From: Multifurca ochricompacta
Lineage: Eukaryota > Basidiomycota > Agaricomycetes > Russulales > Russulaceae
Assembly (NCBI GenBank): GCA_022496185.1
Contig: WTXG01000128.1
Span: forward strand, 1 to 64,000
DNA length: 64,000 bases
Direction: 5' to 3'
How positions within the stretch are numbered: the first letter of the stretch is position 1; every line of letters starts with the position of its first letter. Below the pieces are notes generated by a model. It did no database searches. It was not told where the DNA came from and saw only the letters and a program-made list of their open reading frames with translations. Made by a program: the position numbers and the translations under genes. Below, in pieces: positions 11,662 to 24,900 of this stretch.

Positions 11662-14600
11662 GCACACACGCATGGTACGTCTCAAACTCGTCTGATCGTG
11701 CCTTCCCCCTCTCCCTGTCGTCGCAGTCTCATTTCCGCTTCAGACCCCCCTCTCTGTAAAAAAAAGTATAGTATTTCACATGCTGTTTTCTACAGTTTAT
11801 TTTATTTTGTTTTGGCTCTTTGCTTTCACAACTCTTTTTTTTCACTCTTAAATGTTCGATTTGACAGACCCTGGATGATATATATAGGCGGCCGAGATAG
11901 ATCCTTTTTTGGTGTGGGCAAAATAGACACGTGGATAAGAAAATATTGCGCGGAGGTGCCACAGCGTCTCATCCAGCGCCATCACCGCGGCGGCGCGAGG
12001 CAAGAAATTACCGGCTGAGGATCTATTGACCCCTGACCCCTCCCCTCCGAAGGCTTCTGGCTCCTTATCTCGACCAAGATGAATGTGAATGAACGTGAAA
12101 GACCGGCCGTTAATGGTCAGATTAGGGAAAGGCTTAAGGATCCGGGCACGGGCAGAGCACATACAGTCCAGGTGCCATCCCATGCCGTAAGTTGTTCCGT
12201 GCGTTTACAAATCATTGTTCCAATCCTGGCCATTGTCCGACTTCAATTGGTTGGTTTTCCATCAATTGACCGTTGCGCTCATCCGCAAAGGGGGTCGTCC
12301 TGGTCCTGGCTAACTGTAACTGTCTTTCCCTTTGGAGAGTCACTTCCCATTTCATTTCTGGAAACAGGATAGTGGCATGTCGATATCAGCGAGAGATATA
12401 CCCAAAATATTGACCCCGAGCTTCCCCACCTAGAAGGCATACAGCTCACGAGACGACAAAAATAAAGGAAGGCACATCGAGCGACATGATCGGTAGATGC
12501 CGCGCCTTTAATCTCTCTTCTCTTTGTGTGTGTGTTTGTGTGTTTTTTTTGATGGTAATTGTACGTACGTACGAATGTCAGAGAGAAGCAGAATTTGAAA
12601 AAAGGGTGTTAGGATCCGACCGCGGTGGGGGCGGGGGTGGGGAGAAGGCTTCCGAACGAAATTTACAATAGCCAGTAAGCGCGAGAAGAATTTATTTACA
12701 TACATTCAGAATGCCATCTCTCTCTTTTTTCCTCATCAATAACTTTACTACCCCGCTTCCGCGTGCGTGGTTCTGCTTTTCAAATTTTACGCGAACGGGA
12801 ATACTACTTACGGGTTGTGGGGAAGGCGGGGAAGGGAGGAAAAAAATTTGGTCTGCTCGGTTGTGTCGTTCATCTATTAAACAGACGCGCCTACCTACAT
12901 AAAATCCCATTCATTTTTGTTCATCGACCGATTGAAGGACCCTTAGACCTTCCACTTCCTTTCGTTGCAACGTTGAATTTGTTTTTCGAGATTAATTCTC
13001 TTTTTTTTTTTTTCTTTTTTTTTTTCTGTCGTTGGATGTGCTAACACGTACAAGTGTTACTGGTTATATTACTGTGGGTGCGCGAGGAAGCTCTCTTGAA
13101 ATTGTTTGGTTTTGGCAATTAACCTTAAAGCATTTGATGGCCGTTAGCCTCTTCCCCCACCTCAATGTATTGCTTGCGAAAAAGCTTTGATGATGATTCT
13201 TCTTCTCCTTCTCCTTCGCCCCCACAATATTCTTATATCAGAAGTGTGGAGAGTGTTCTCCTCACTTAATGCCCGATTCTATGTTCTCTTTTTTTTTGTG
13301 TGGGTGTTTCGGGGAGGGGCAAGGGGGGGGGGGTTCGGCTTCTTATTATTTGATTGTGTCAGGTGTCAGGTGCCGAGAGTCATGTGCCCGGTGGCAGCTT
13401 CCGGCGCCGGCGGATTAGCATTAGCACTTTTTCTGCCCCCGTATTCCATGCCTGTGAGTGTGCGTGTGTCAAGTCTCTTTTTTTGTTTTGGACTGGGTTG
13501 GGTTGGGTTAGGGGGGAGGGGGTAACTCAGATCATCTACATGCACATCAGACTACTAAATCACGACTAGTTGCTGCTGGCCCCATACGCATATGGAACAT
13601 TCATTTTCCTTCCCTGAGGGAACCGAAGTATAACAAAGCCGAGTTGTGCACGGGCACGATGCACGATGGATGATCCGGCCATCTCTCACTTGCTCGGTTT
13701 CACGCCTGCTCATCGTTAATCAATTTTTGCCTCTGGAAAAACCATTCCTTTCAGCGAGTTTTAGAGCCCCATAACCATATCCGTCCGGTAACTACTGTTT
13801 GTCAGTAGTCGTTCCCCCACCTTCCCACCGCCAAACCACGTCGCCAACCCCTGACCCTTCATCCCCCCCAGGTTTGTAGAGAATGAAGCCACCGTTCTTT
13901 AAATTCGGGGTACAAGAAGGGAAAATAGATCGACGGTTCAGGGCTGGTGTGTGATGCCGATGCATCCCCATACAGTTGTGGATCCCGTTCGGGTCGTATA
14001 CGCGCCGCGCCACGCCACCCCCACCTCCATCTCCACCTCCACCCCCGACCCCCTCTTTTTCTTTTTCCCGTCTTCTTCTCCGGTCGATCACATACCTTTT
14101 TTCCGCTAAAGTGCAGCTCATTCCAAAGGGTCTATGAACACGCCATTCGTCACCTGTTTACAAATAACTTCTTGTGGTCCGGTCGTCCAAGGTTATAATG
14201 ATCATGTCCGCACAAGCACAAGAGCAGCAATAAAATAGAAATAAAATAAATGACCATGACTTCCTTACTGAGTGTGACGAGTCTGACTACCTTACGCGCG
14301 CCTGGGACGGTGTATATGTGTGTAGAAATCGCATTGATTACCCTCCCAGGGTCGACAGTGCTATAATTAGGTTTTGTACCAAAGGCGTCGTCCTTTCTTT
14401 TCTATTTCCGACGGATCACGGCGCCGGTGCCCCCCTGGTAAGCACATATCTGACACGTGTCGCCCGTCGGCTGTTGCTGGCGAGGATGGATCAATTTATG
14501 TCGATGTCGATGGTTCCAAAGTTGAGGTTGATTCTTCTTGCTCACATGAATAAGGTCGGATTCGGTTCCGATAGTTGTGTTCAAGAAGAAACCTGATGAT

Positions 14601-15500
14601 TACAAGAGTTTCTTTGAGTAAAAACATGAGGAAAGAAAATAATAAAAAAACCGAACAGACCGGGCAAATCATTCAAGTTGTTATGGGGTGCCACGTGATG
14701 GCGGATACGGATGGAAGATGCATATTCAAACGTTTCAAAGTCGGTATCGTACAGCAGCCAGCTATCACCTGTGGCGCCATAACAATGACTGAGACAATGA
14801 AAGCCAAAAGAAGAAGGCCTTCATGAAGGCCAGTAGCTCGAAAGAACCATCTTTCATTGTTTGGGAAGCTGACCAAATACGAAGCGCGACGGACGTTGAA
14901 GAGAATTAAGCTACCATGAAAAAGTCAACAGGATGCAAAAAATCAAGTCTATGTGGTGCACGAGTTCTCATCCAGCGTAGGTAGGTAGAGACACGGAGGC
15001 TCATCCGCGGAGGGCTAGCGATGGTTTCTCACTGAGATGAGAACCGACCAGCTGGCAGCTGGAAAATGTCTGTGCAATACGAGCACCAGACTTGACAACT
15101 TGACGCTGCTGTGAATGTCACCAGTCACGAGTGAAAACAAAAAGGCCAATTGCATCGCTTCATTGAGATGGCCTAGGAAAGGACTTTATGTGTATAGGTG
15201 ACTACTAAAAAGGAAATATATTCATGGGAAAGGATGACCGCATGACTTTCCCTCGACCCCTCAGTCCAACATGCAAAAGCCACAACCATCTTTCTTTTCT
15301 TCTTCTTAGACATGTCTATCGTCCTCATCCGCCTTCTCATCAGCAACACCTGCAGTCCATTGGGCCTCACATTCTCGCTAAGGACAACTGGGAATGAAAG
15401 TGTTTTGCAAAGGTCAATACGGGCCTCGAGGCTGTAGCTGTGCTGTTCTATTCTGCTTTTTTAGAATGAAGTTTGAACCCATGTTCGGTCACACACTCAT
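11662..15500. other. Long intergenic region, no supported gene
   Basis: Nearly 4 kb without a convincing gene. It holds poly-T runs (12990-13025), a G-run near 13324, GT-rich microsatellite sequence near 12524-12550, and several open frames of biased composition on both strands. Weak protein-like patches (for example minus strand 12183-11848) have no partner exons that I can join. From roughly 14,900 it may already be decayed flanking DNA of the TPR-CHAT locus. Confidence 0.4.
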
Positions 15501-15504
15501 GAAA

Positions 15505-15990
15505 CCAAGGAACTTGTTTGAAGAGCGGGATGTTCTACTGTCTCAAATTCAGGGATTGCCGAAGACACTCTCCGTCTATTGCTTTACGTGGACTGGTCAT
15601 CATTATCAATCATTGCCAGTGGCGTTCCAATATCCTTCATCCTTCTCCACAATGGACCTCTATTTCTTATCCCGACAGCTGATAACATCTACAATCATGC
15701 AAATGAATTGGGGGGTTGTCCGTTGGGTGCGCAAAAGAAACACCTGCTCGAATCAAAGCGATGCCAGCACATTCTAGGTTCTGTACTCAAGGACCCATGT
15801 GAACTTATCGGCCAACTGGTTGTCAACAAGTTCCAGGAGCTCAACATCCCAAAATAATCCCGAGTTTGGTTTTGCCCAACATCAGTATTCTGTGCTCATC
15901 CCTTTCATGCCGTGGGCGGATCCGAACGGTATTTCTTGGATGTGTATATTTAGTCAACAAGAATTGGTTGATGATGCACGACAGCCCCAT
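15505..15990 (+). pseudogene. Relic fragment of a TPR-CHAT gene
   Basis: A degraded piece equivalent to the middle of the CHAT domain. Recognisable blocks are NLFEERDVLLSQIQGLPK, then a patch matching the EWRSDIL segment of the paralogues in another frame (CAGTGGCGTTCCAATATCC), and a patch equal to VPEQSRIWWCPTSVFCSLP where this copy has an in-frame stop just before the SRVWFCPTSVFCAHP equivalent. Frameshifts and stops rule out function. It lies just outside the left inverted-repeat arm and is more diverged than the other three copies, so it is probably an older duplication. Confidence 0.7.
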
Positions 15991-16394
15991 CCTTCGACAC
16001 TACCCTGAGTGGTATCACGATTGATGATACAAGGGCGACTGGTTGAACGAGCGAGAGGAGCGAGAAGGCAAGATGAGCCAGAACGGGCGGAGACTTAAGG
16101 AGAATGTGGCCCCATGGCCTCTTCTATCCCTTCCTTCCCAGTTGTCAATTTACTAGCGGGGTCGCTACCTCGTTTTCCAATTTCCAGGGCCATTGGATCA
16201 TCAGGACGCCTTGAACCTTATACACAAATATGTTCTATTTCGAGTATTGTGCACAGTAAACCGTATAGCTACAGTACAGGCTACTTACACATATAAGGAC
16301 TATCTTTTGGCCCTTACCTTGACTTGACACGCATCATTGTGCATCACTACCTCTTCTTTTGTCAATATGTCCTGCTGCCCGCTACCTCTCCCGT

Positions 16395-16870
16395 TGTAAG
16401 GATGACTCGGGCATTAGGCATGAAACCTTCGCCTCCTCTCTTTCATTACGAGCATTTAGATTGTGAGCTTTCCAGGGCCGCCTGCCCATCCATTACCTCC
16501 CTGTTGTCACATCTTCGTCTTTATTGCCAGGTTTTCACCTCTCAGTCTCTATTGCCTCTTCATCTCACTTGTCTTTTTTTAAATCCAATTTCACTCTCTA
16601 TGGCTTGCTTCTTACTATACCACTCTGGACTCTCAACAAAAATATAAAGGTATCTACAATGCTTGTAGTAGAGCCAGTGAACCAGCAATCTTTATCTTTG
16701 TGCGCTAAATAACTTCACAATGACGACAAGCGCAAGGTTAAATGGAACCAGCAAGCAGCGTATTCGCAAGTACAAGCACGGCACACCCTGCCTCTCTCCT
16801 TTTGGGGACACACTTTGCCTCGCACTCACTGCGGATTGGATCCGTTCTGCGAGTACACAGCACAGACGAT
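16395..16870 (+). promoter_or_regulatory. TPR-CHAT promoter module, copy 1
   Basis: This upstream block recurs at four places in the window. It contains pyrimidine-rich repeats (TTTATTGCCAGGTTTTCACCTCTC), a TATA-like AATATAAAGG, then about 20 bases on a conserved CTACAATGCTTGTAGTAG that may mark the transcription start and also opens a very short upstream reading frame (MLVVEPV…). A second conserved block, CACTTTGCCTCGCACTCACT, lies further down. It stands about 430 bp ahead of the start codon of the downstream CHAT gene copy. Confidence 0.6.
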
Positions 16871-17082
16871 CACAAGATCCACCACCAAAGCTCAACGGTA
16901 CCGGGTTGACGGGCCGGGGAACGGCCGCCCTGTATTGCTCATTTTGTCCTCATGTAGTCCTCATGTATTATAGGTGTGGTCATCGCCGTTCTCCAGCACC
17001 CGCAACCATTCTCGCCAATTACTCTCCCAATTCATTGCCGGAGGACTCCCAGTCACTGTGATTCTTGTACATTGAATAAAGC

Positions 17083-20000
17083 ATGGCCCAGGAATGTAAG
17101 TGCACAACTCAGTCACCTCTTTCCCGACCATATGCCCTGCTATCATCAGTAATTGATTTTTTTCTTATTCGCAGCCTCCATTATGGAACTCGACCAAATC
17201 ATCACTTATCTTCAGGGTGCTCTCTCAAGGATCCCTCGGTCTCATCCCGCTTACACTGCCCACATCTACCTTCTGGCTAAGTCACGATCCAATCGCTATC
17301 AGCTATCAGAACAGAAAGAAGATCTTGACAAATCTATTCTTCATTACACTGAATCGATCTTTCTTCCACCTTCCTGGGGATTCTACCTAAACGTGGTTCA
17401 AGTCTTCTTTCAACTTGTACTTTCCCTTTTTCGTCGTTCCAAGAAGTTCAAGCAACCTGAAGATGCCAAGTGTGTGGTTGAATACCTTCGTTATCTCCGA
17501 GGACTACCCCTTGATACCTATGAGGTCCCACACGAAGTCGTCACAAAATCGCTTGTTGAGGCGTTGGGAATTCAAGTTGAGCTGGAAGCGGGTGAGACGC
17601 GGGATATTGAAGAGATGGTGATCCTCTGCCAAGAACTTCTCACCTGTCACAGTTCAGCAAACCATACAACTCACGCCATCGACGCCTTGGTCTCCGCCAT
17701 TTTATGCGAACTTAGACAAGAGAAGCAAGTACAGCCGTTAGATGGAATCATTAAATGCCTTCGGGACGCGCTGAAGATCTGCCCACCAGGCTTGCACCCA
17801 GTCCCTCTCGGACTGGCCGTTACCCTCATAATTCGATACAGAACAAATTTTTCAAATGGCGATTACGATGAGGCAATGACCCTCCTAGAAAGTGTCATTG
17901 CCTCAAGGCCTCAATTTCAGATTGAGGCTTCGGTATATGCCGCGACTCTTGCATGCTTGAGGGTTAGCTTCTATCCAAACCCAGAATATTTAGAGGAGGC
18001 GATTTCCCGTTTTCGTACCTTACTCGGCTCTTCTTCCCTTGACAACGACTTTCGATATGGAGTTACCCTTAACATGGAATCCCTCGCTAAGATGCGCTTC
18101 GAGAACTTCGGTCTCACAGAAGCTCTTCAAGAAGCGCGTTATTGTACTTCTGAAATGGCCAACCTTGCACCATCTTTAGCTCTGGGCATATTCGATAAAG
18201 TAGATGCTTTTCGAGCGGCGTATCCGATGACGGTGGTAGAGGAGAAAATTCGAAATCTTCGCGAACTAATCTCCAAGACACCCCCGGGCAACTCCAATCA
18301 CAACACACACATTGAGGATCTTGCGAATTGGCATAAAACCAAGTTCTCTCGTACCAGGGATATAAAGGACCTTGAAGAGCTGATCAAGTACCGCCGGGTA
18401 CTACTCGCGTCAACTGACACGAGTCATCCATTTAGACCCCACCACGCATTCTCTTTGGGTTCTGACCTCCACATGGCGTTTGAGTGTTCGAATACAATGG
18501 AGTACCTTGACGAGTCTATCACCGTGCGTCGTGGTGTTCTCGAAATGAAAAGCGCCCGGCCATTCCACTTCATTCTGATCCGAAAACTTTGTTTGTCCTT
18601 ATTAAACGCTTCAGCTTACTTGGTCGAAGACAGATTTATGTGAAATGTTGAGGTAATTCTTCTTGGTGTCAATGACAGATTCGTGAAGGTATCAGACCGA
18701 TTTGCCTTGTCATGTTTCTGGGCATCCATTGCGCGATCGGTCAGGCACCCGTCCATCTCTGCTGCATACCAGAAGGCCATGTCATTAATGCAAGTTCATT
18801 GGTCTCCGCGCCGACCTGCAAGTACAGCATGCTCGACTGGTCGCAATGCGAGGGCTCTGCGAAATATACCGCTGGACTATGCGTCTTACCAGATCGACAT
18901 GGGTCAATTAACTCAGGCTATTGAGACTCTAGAACGAGGGAGGGCCTTACTATGGTCTGAAATGCGTGGTCTTCGCAATTCAATGGATCAACTTTCTCGA
19001 TTCAATTCACCTTTAGCGATGAAACTTGCAGCAATTAATCAGGATCTCGAGTCACTCACCATGTCTGTCACGCCGAGTGGGACTATAGAGATCAGCAATG
19101 GTGGATCACAGGTTGATGATGGGATGGACCCATTTGGTCGTCTGGTTGTGAAGCAACAGAAGCTTCTGAGGAGAGAGATGTGCTCATATCGCAGATCCAA
19201 GAATTACCAGGGTTTGGAGACTTTCTGAAGACGCTGTCATTCGAAAACATTTGTGTTGCTGCTTCACAAGGGCCCGTCGTCATTATCAACCATAGCGAGT
19301 GGCGTTCCGATATCCTCATTCTTGTTCACGGCTCTCCCCCTTCCCTTATCCCTACAACTAACCATTTCTATCGTCTTGCAAATGAATTAAAAGTTCGCCT
19401 AGTGGTCGCACGAAGGGATGGTCTCGACTCAGACAAATACAAACGCGCTTTACGTTCTGTACTCGAGGGCCTTTACAAACTCGTCGGCAGACCAGTCATC
19501 GACAGGCTACGCGCTTTGGGGGTACCAGAACAATCACGAATTTGGTGGTGTCCGACATCCGTTTTCTGCTCTCTTCCCTTCATGCGATGGGCCCAATCCC
19601 ATCTAATGACGGTGTCAAACGATACTTTTCAGATCTGTATATCCCTTCATATACACCGACACTCTCTGCACTGATCGAGTCTCGCAAAGCCAGTCCAAAA
19701 ACGTCGTACCAACCTTCGTTACTCCTTGTGGCTAACCCAGATGAGTCCTTACCAGGCGCTATTGAAGAATGGCAGTCATACAGAATTTCAATTCGCGGGT
19801 GCCGGTGTCGACCCTTAGTGGGAAGAACGCAACACCGGCTGATGTGGTGGAAGGACTGCGACATCACGATTTGCACATTTTGTGTGTCATGGAATACTTG
19901 AGACTGGGAAACCATTCGATGCTTCATTCAAGCTGTTCGATGACGAGCGACTTACACTGCTGGACATTGTACGTCTCGACTTCCCGCTGCTGAATTTGCG

Positions 20001-20303
20001 TTTCTTTCTGCATGTCACACTGCGGAATTGACAGATGAAAGTATGCGGACGAAGGACTTCACCTTACGGCGGCGTTCAATACTGTGGATTTCGAAGTGTG
20101 GTCGGGACGATGTGGGAGATGGCGGATATAGATAGACGTGAAATTGCAGAGAATTTCTACAAGTCGATGTTTTCTGGGAATGGACAAGGGTAGGTTATCA
20201 CTTGAGGTCTGCGAGGGCGCTTCGTGATGCGACGCGGAAGATGAGGAGAAAGGAAGGGATAACTCTGGAGCGGTGGGTGAACTTTGTCCATTATGGTGCG
20301 TGA
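17083..20303 (+). pseudogene. TPR-CHAT protein, copy 1 (broken)
   Basis: The copy keeps its first exon (ATGGCCCAGGAAT with a GTAAGT donor at 17096) and the acceptor GCAG at 17171-17174, then a long open frame through 18643 covering the helical TPR-like region. After that it is broken repeatedly: a stop after LVEDRFM at 18641-18643, a shift near 18800, another near 19170 (the EERDALVSQIQ equivalent), another near 19580, and disruption around the catalytic histidine equivalent near 19875. The catalytic-cysteine block (TCTGCATGTCACAC near 20010) is still visible in DNA. The 3' end has the same three-G run before TAGG as copy 2, which shifts the last 37 codons. It is not expected to make a full CHAT protease. 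Confidence 0.85.
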
Positions 20304-20564
20304 TGGAGGAAAGCTTTCGCTCGCGGTTAATATCTTAATACATTTGGTGGCTTCACCTATTCACATCCAATGTCAAGAAATTTGCATACATGTTTTTTTG
20401 TTCGATAGTATATCACTAAGTGAGGAGGTATATGATTGGACATAGTATTTATTTTTTGGCATCACCCGTGAGATTTGTTTAAAAAATATCTAGTTTATAT
20501 ACTGTATCTAGAGTATCGCTTAAGGACGGTTGTACATCTTTCTTCTCTGATCACCACTTTAAGG

Positions 20565-21170
20565 ATGGCTCGGGCGTTGAGCATGAAACAGCCAGCTATC
20601 GCCTCTCCTGAATTTAGAGCACTTATGATCTAGTTTCGTATATCTTATCGTTTGCATTCCGGGCCGCATGCCCGTCCATTCCTTACACCACTCCGTCTTA
20701 ATTGCCAGGTTTTCACCTCTCCATCTACATCATCTCCGCCTTTATTGCCTGGCTTCACCTAACTTGTCCTCTTTCAATCCTAATTCACCCTCTTTCTGCT
20801 TCATAACTAGGTCTCTCTGCAAGTATATAAGGGTACATACAATGCTTGTAGTAGACCAGTCAGTGAGCCAATAGAAGCAGAAATCAATCGGCATTTCTCT
20901 CCCTTTCTCTATCTTTCTTTGTGTGCTAAAAAACGTCTTGACGACATCGAGCACAAAGGTCAAACAGAACCAACAAGCAGTGATTTCCTTGAGTTCAAGC
21001 ACGATACGTTTACATTCGATCTAGTTATCTCAAAAGGGCACACACACTTCCTCTCTTCTCTGTCTCTCTCACCATCCAGGGAATACTTTGCCTTGCACTC
21101 ACCATGGATTAGCTCCGCACACCACCATCTGCTTGAGCTTGTCCCTTGGGTCGCTTGTACTGCTGGCTTT
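20565..21170 (+). promoter_or_regulatory. Orphan TPR-CHAT promoter module in the inverted-repeat spacer
   Basis: This block resembles 16395-16870 over its length: AAGGATGGCTCGGGCGTTGAGCATG at the start, the GTATATAAGGGT TATA-like box, the CATACAATGCTTGTAGTAGA start-site word and a GAATACTTTGCCTTGCACTCAC block. No CHAT coding sequence follows; the right arm of the inverted repeat begins instead, in the opposite sense. It is a diverged promoter copy that lost its gene or was captured alone. Confidence 0.6.
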
Positions 21171-21992
21171 AGAGTAACTAGATACACACTATAAACTGTC
21201 CACAATCATGTTTTTTTACCCCCCACTGAACAAACCATCCCCATCCAACACCAGAGTGGATGGCTGCCCTAGCTACTGTCACAAAACATAGAGATAGGGC
21301 CTCAATGATAAACGCAGCTGTAAAAAGGGTTTTAGCTATCTATTTAGATAGCGGATAAGTACACTCGAGACTCTAGACTAATATAGACTATTCTATAATC
21401 TAATTATCAAATTATTTTACTGAAAAAAGGCCATGTGTATCTACAAGCTGCATAGGGCAGCAAACTACCTTGCATCATATATTGATCTGACCTCCTTCCT
21501 ATTAAGGAAGGCTGACAACAATTGGTCCAGGTCGGTTATCCAGAAATGTGCATCCTTTATGAAATGAAATCAGAATAAAAAATAATAATGTAAATAAAAA
21601 TACATTTAACCTTCTGATCATAAAACAAGAATTTTTGAGGGATCTTGAGTAGCCATAAATGAAAGCGTTGTGTCGAAGTGTATAGTAAATAAACTAGATA
21701 TTAAACAAATCTCACGGGTGATGCCAAAAATAAATACTATGTCCAATCATATACCTCCTCACTAGTGATATACTATCGAACAAAAAAACATGTATGCAAA
21801 TTTCTTGACATTGGATGTGAATATGAAGCCAAGGCTCTTACCAAACGTATTAAGCACTAACCGTAACGAAAGCTTTCCTCCATCACGCACCATAATGGAC
21901 AAAGTTCACCCACCGCTCCAGAGTTATCCCTTCCTTTCTCCTCATCTTCCGCGTCGCATCACAAAGCGCCTTCGCAGACCTCAAGTGATAAC

Positions 21993-24900
21993 CTACCCTT
22001 GTCCATTCCCAGAAAACATCGACTTGTAGAAATTCTCTGCAAGTTCACGCCCATCTATATCCGCCATCTCCCACATCGTCCCCACCACACTTCGAAATCC
22101 ACAATATTGAACTGCCGCAGTAAGGTGAAGTCCTTCGTCCGCAATACTTTCATCTGTCAATTCCGCAGTGTGACATGCAGAAAGAAACGCAAATTCAGCA
22201 GCAGGCAGTCGAGACCGTACGATGTCAAGTAGAGTAAGGCGCTCATCTTCGTACAGCTTGAACGAAGCATCGAATGGTTTCCCTGTCTCAAGTATTCCAT
22301 GACACACAAAATGTGCAAATCCGTGATGCCGGAGTCCCTCTACCACAGCAGCCGGTGTCGCATTCTTCCCACTAAGGGTCGACACCGGCACCTGCGAATT
22401 GAGAGACTGTATGACCTCCATCTCTCCTAAGGCGCCTGGTAAGGATGCATCTGGATGGGCCACGAGAAGCAACGAAGGTTGGTAGGACATTTGTGAACTG
22501 GGTTTGCGAGATTCAATCAGTGCAGAGAGTGTCGGTGTATATGAAGGGATATACAGATCTGAAAAGTATCGTTTGACACCGTCATTAGATGGGATTGGGC
22601 CCATCGCATGAAGCGGAAGAGAGCAGAAAACGGATGTCGGACACCACCAAATTCGTGATTGTTCTGGTACACCCAAAGCACATAGCCTGTCGATGACTGG
22701 TCTACCGACGAGGTTATAAAGGCCCTCGAGTACAGAACGTAAAGTGCGTCCGTATCTCTCCGAGTCGAGACCCTCCTTTCGTGCGACCACTAGGCGATCT
22801 CTTAGTTTATTTGCACGCTGGTAGAAATCGTTAGTTGTAGGGATAAGGGAAGGGGGAGAGTCTTGAACGAGTATGAGGATATCGGAACGCCACTTGTTAT
22901 GGTTGATAATAATGACTGGCCCATGTGAAGCGGCAAAACGAATAGTTTCGAACGACGGCATCTTCAGAAAGTCTCCAAACCTTGGTAAATCTTGGATCTG
23001 CGATACGAGTGCATCTCGCTCCTCCAGAAGCTTCTGTTGCTTGACCACCAGACGACCAAATGGGTCCATCCCATCATCAACCTGTGATCCACCATTGCTG
23101 ATCTCTATAGTCCCACTCGGCGTGACAGACATGGTGAGTGACTCGAGATCCTGATTGATTGCTGCAAGTTTCATCGCTAAAGGTGAATTGAATTCAGAAA
23201 GTTGATCCATTGAATTGCGAAGACCACGCATTTCAGACCATAGTAAGGCCCTCCCTCGTTCTAGAGTCTCAATAGCCTGAGTGAATTGACCCATGTCGAT
23301 CTGGTAAGACGCGTAGTCCAGCGGCATCTTGTCACCGACCCCTCTCATTGAGACGAGTAGAGAATGCTGGATTTGTAAGGTCGGCGCGGAGACCAATGAG
23401 CTCTGTATTAATGACATGGCCTTCTCATATGCAACAGAGACAGACGGGTGTCTGGCTGATCGCGCAATGGATGCCCAGAAACATGACAAAGCAAATCGGT
23501 CAGACACCTTCGCGAATCTGTCATTGACGCCAAAAGGAATTAGCTCAATGATTTCATCCAAATCCTGTCTGTGACCAAGTAATTTAATGCGTTTGGATAA
23601 AGACGCAACAAGCTGTTGGATCACTTTGAAGCGGAATGGCTGCGCGCTTTGCATTTTGAGAACATCACGATGCACGGCAATAGACTCGTCAAGGTACTCC
23701 ATTTTATTTGAACACTCAAACGCCATGTAGAGGTCAAAGCCCAAAAGTTGTGCTGGTTCAAATCCAAATGGATGACTCGTGTCAGCTGACGCAAGTAGTA
23801 CCCGGCGGCACTTGATCACCTCTTCAAGGTCCGCGATATCGTTGGTACGAGAAAACTTGGTTCTATACCAATCCGCAAGACGCTGGAGGCACGCATTGTG
23901 CTCGGAGGACCTTGGCGGAGTCTTGAAGATCAATTTTCTAATATTTTGAATTTTCTCCTCTACAACCGCCATTGGATACGCCGCCCGGACAGCTTCCACA
24001 TTGTCAATATTTTCTTCAAATGTACCGTAAGCTGAGGATGATGCAAGGTTGACCATTTCGGAAGTATAAGAATGCGCCTCTTGAAATGCTTCCATGAGAC
24101 CAAAGCTATTAAAGCGCCCCTCAGCGAGGATTGCCATCCCGTGTGTAAAACTATGACGAAGGTCACTGTCGAGAGAGGAAGAGCTGAGTAAGGCACGAAG
24201 ACGGGAATTGGCCTCCTCTAAATATTGTGGGTTTGGGTAGATGCTAGCCCGTAGGCACGCAAGTGTTGTAGCCATCGTTGAAGCAATAGCCTGAGACGCA
24301 CTGGCGCTCTCTCTCGGGGGATTGGAGGCAATGACACTCTCTAGGAGGGTCATTGCCTCATCGTAATCGCCGTTTGAATAATTTGTTCCAAATCGAATTA
24401 TGAGGGAAGCAGCCAGTCCGAGAAGAACTAGATGAAAGCCTGGCGGGAAGATCTTCAGCGCGTCCCGAAGGCATTTAATGATTCCATCTAACGGCTGTAC
24501 TTGCTTCCCTTGACAAAATTTGCATAAAATGGCGGGGACCAAGGCGGAAATGGCGTGAGTTGGATAGTCTGCTGAGCTGTGACAGGTGAGAAGTTCTTGG
24601 CAGAGGATCACCATCTCCTCAATATCCCCCGTCCCACCTGCTTCCAGCTCAACTTGAAAAGCCAATGCCTGAACAAGCGACGTGGTGACGACTTCGTGTG
24701 GGACCTCATAGGTATCAAGGGGTAGTCCTCGGAGATAACGAAGGTATTCAACCACACACTTGGCATCTTCAGGTTGCTCGAACTTCTCGGAGCGATGAAA
24801 AAGGGAAAGTACAAGTTGAAAGAAGACTTGAACCACGTTTAGGTAGAATCCCCAGGAAGGTGGAAGAAAGATCGCTTCGGTGTAATGAAGAATAGATTTG

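Larger units (their letters stand above)
16112..20505 (+). repeat. Left arm of the TPR-CHAT inverted repeat
   Basis: The arm carries a promoter module, the CHAT pseudogene and its 3' flank. Its outer edge begins at a CCATGGCCTCTTCT word that has its reverse complement at 25991-26004; sequence outside that word is unrelated on the two sides. The inner edge, after GAGATTTGTTTAA and a TATCTAGTTTAT word, matches the reverse complement of 21688-21720. The arms differ by many substitutions and small indels, so this is not a recent or assembly-generated duplication. Confidence 0.85.

Noticed and set aside
13792..14121. Minus-strand frame with a Gly-rich run as a gene
   Set aside because: Low-complexity composition, no splice partners and no recognised domain.
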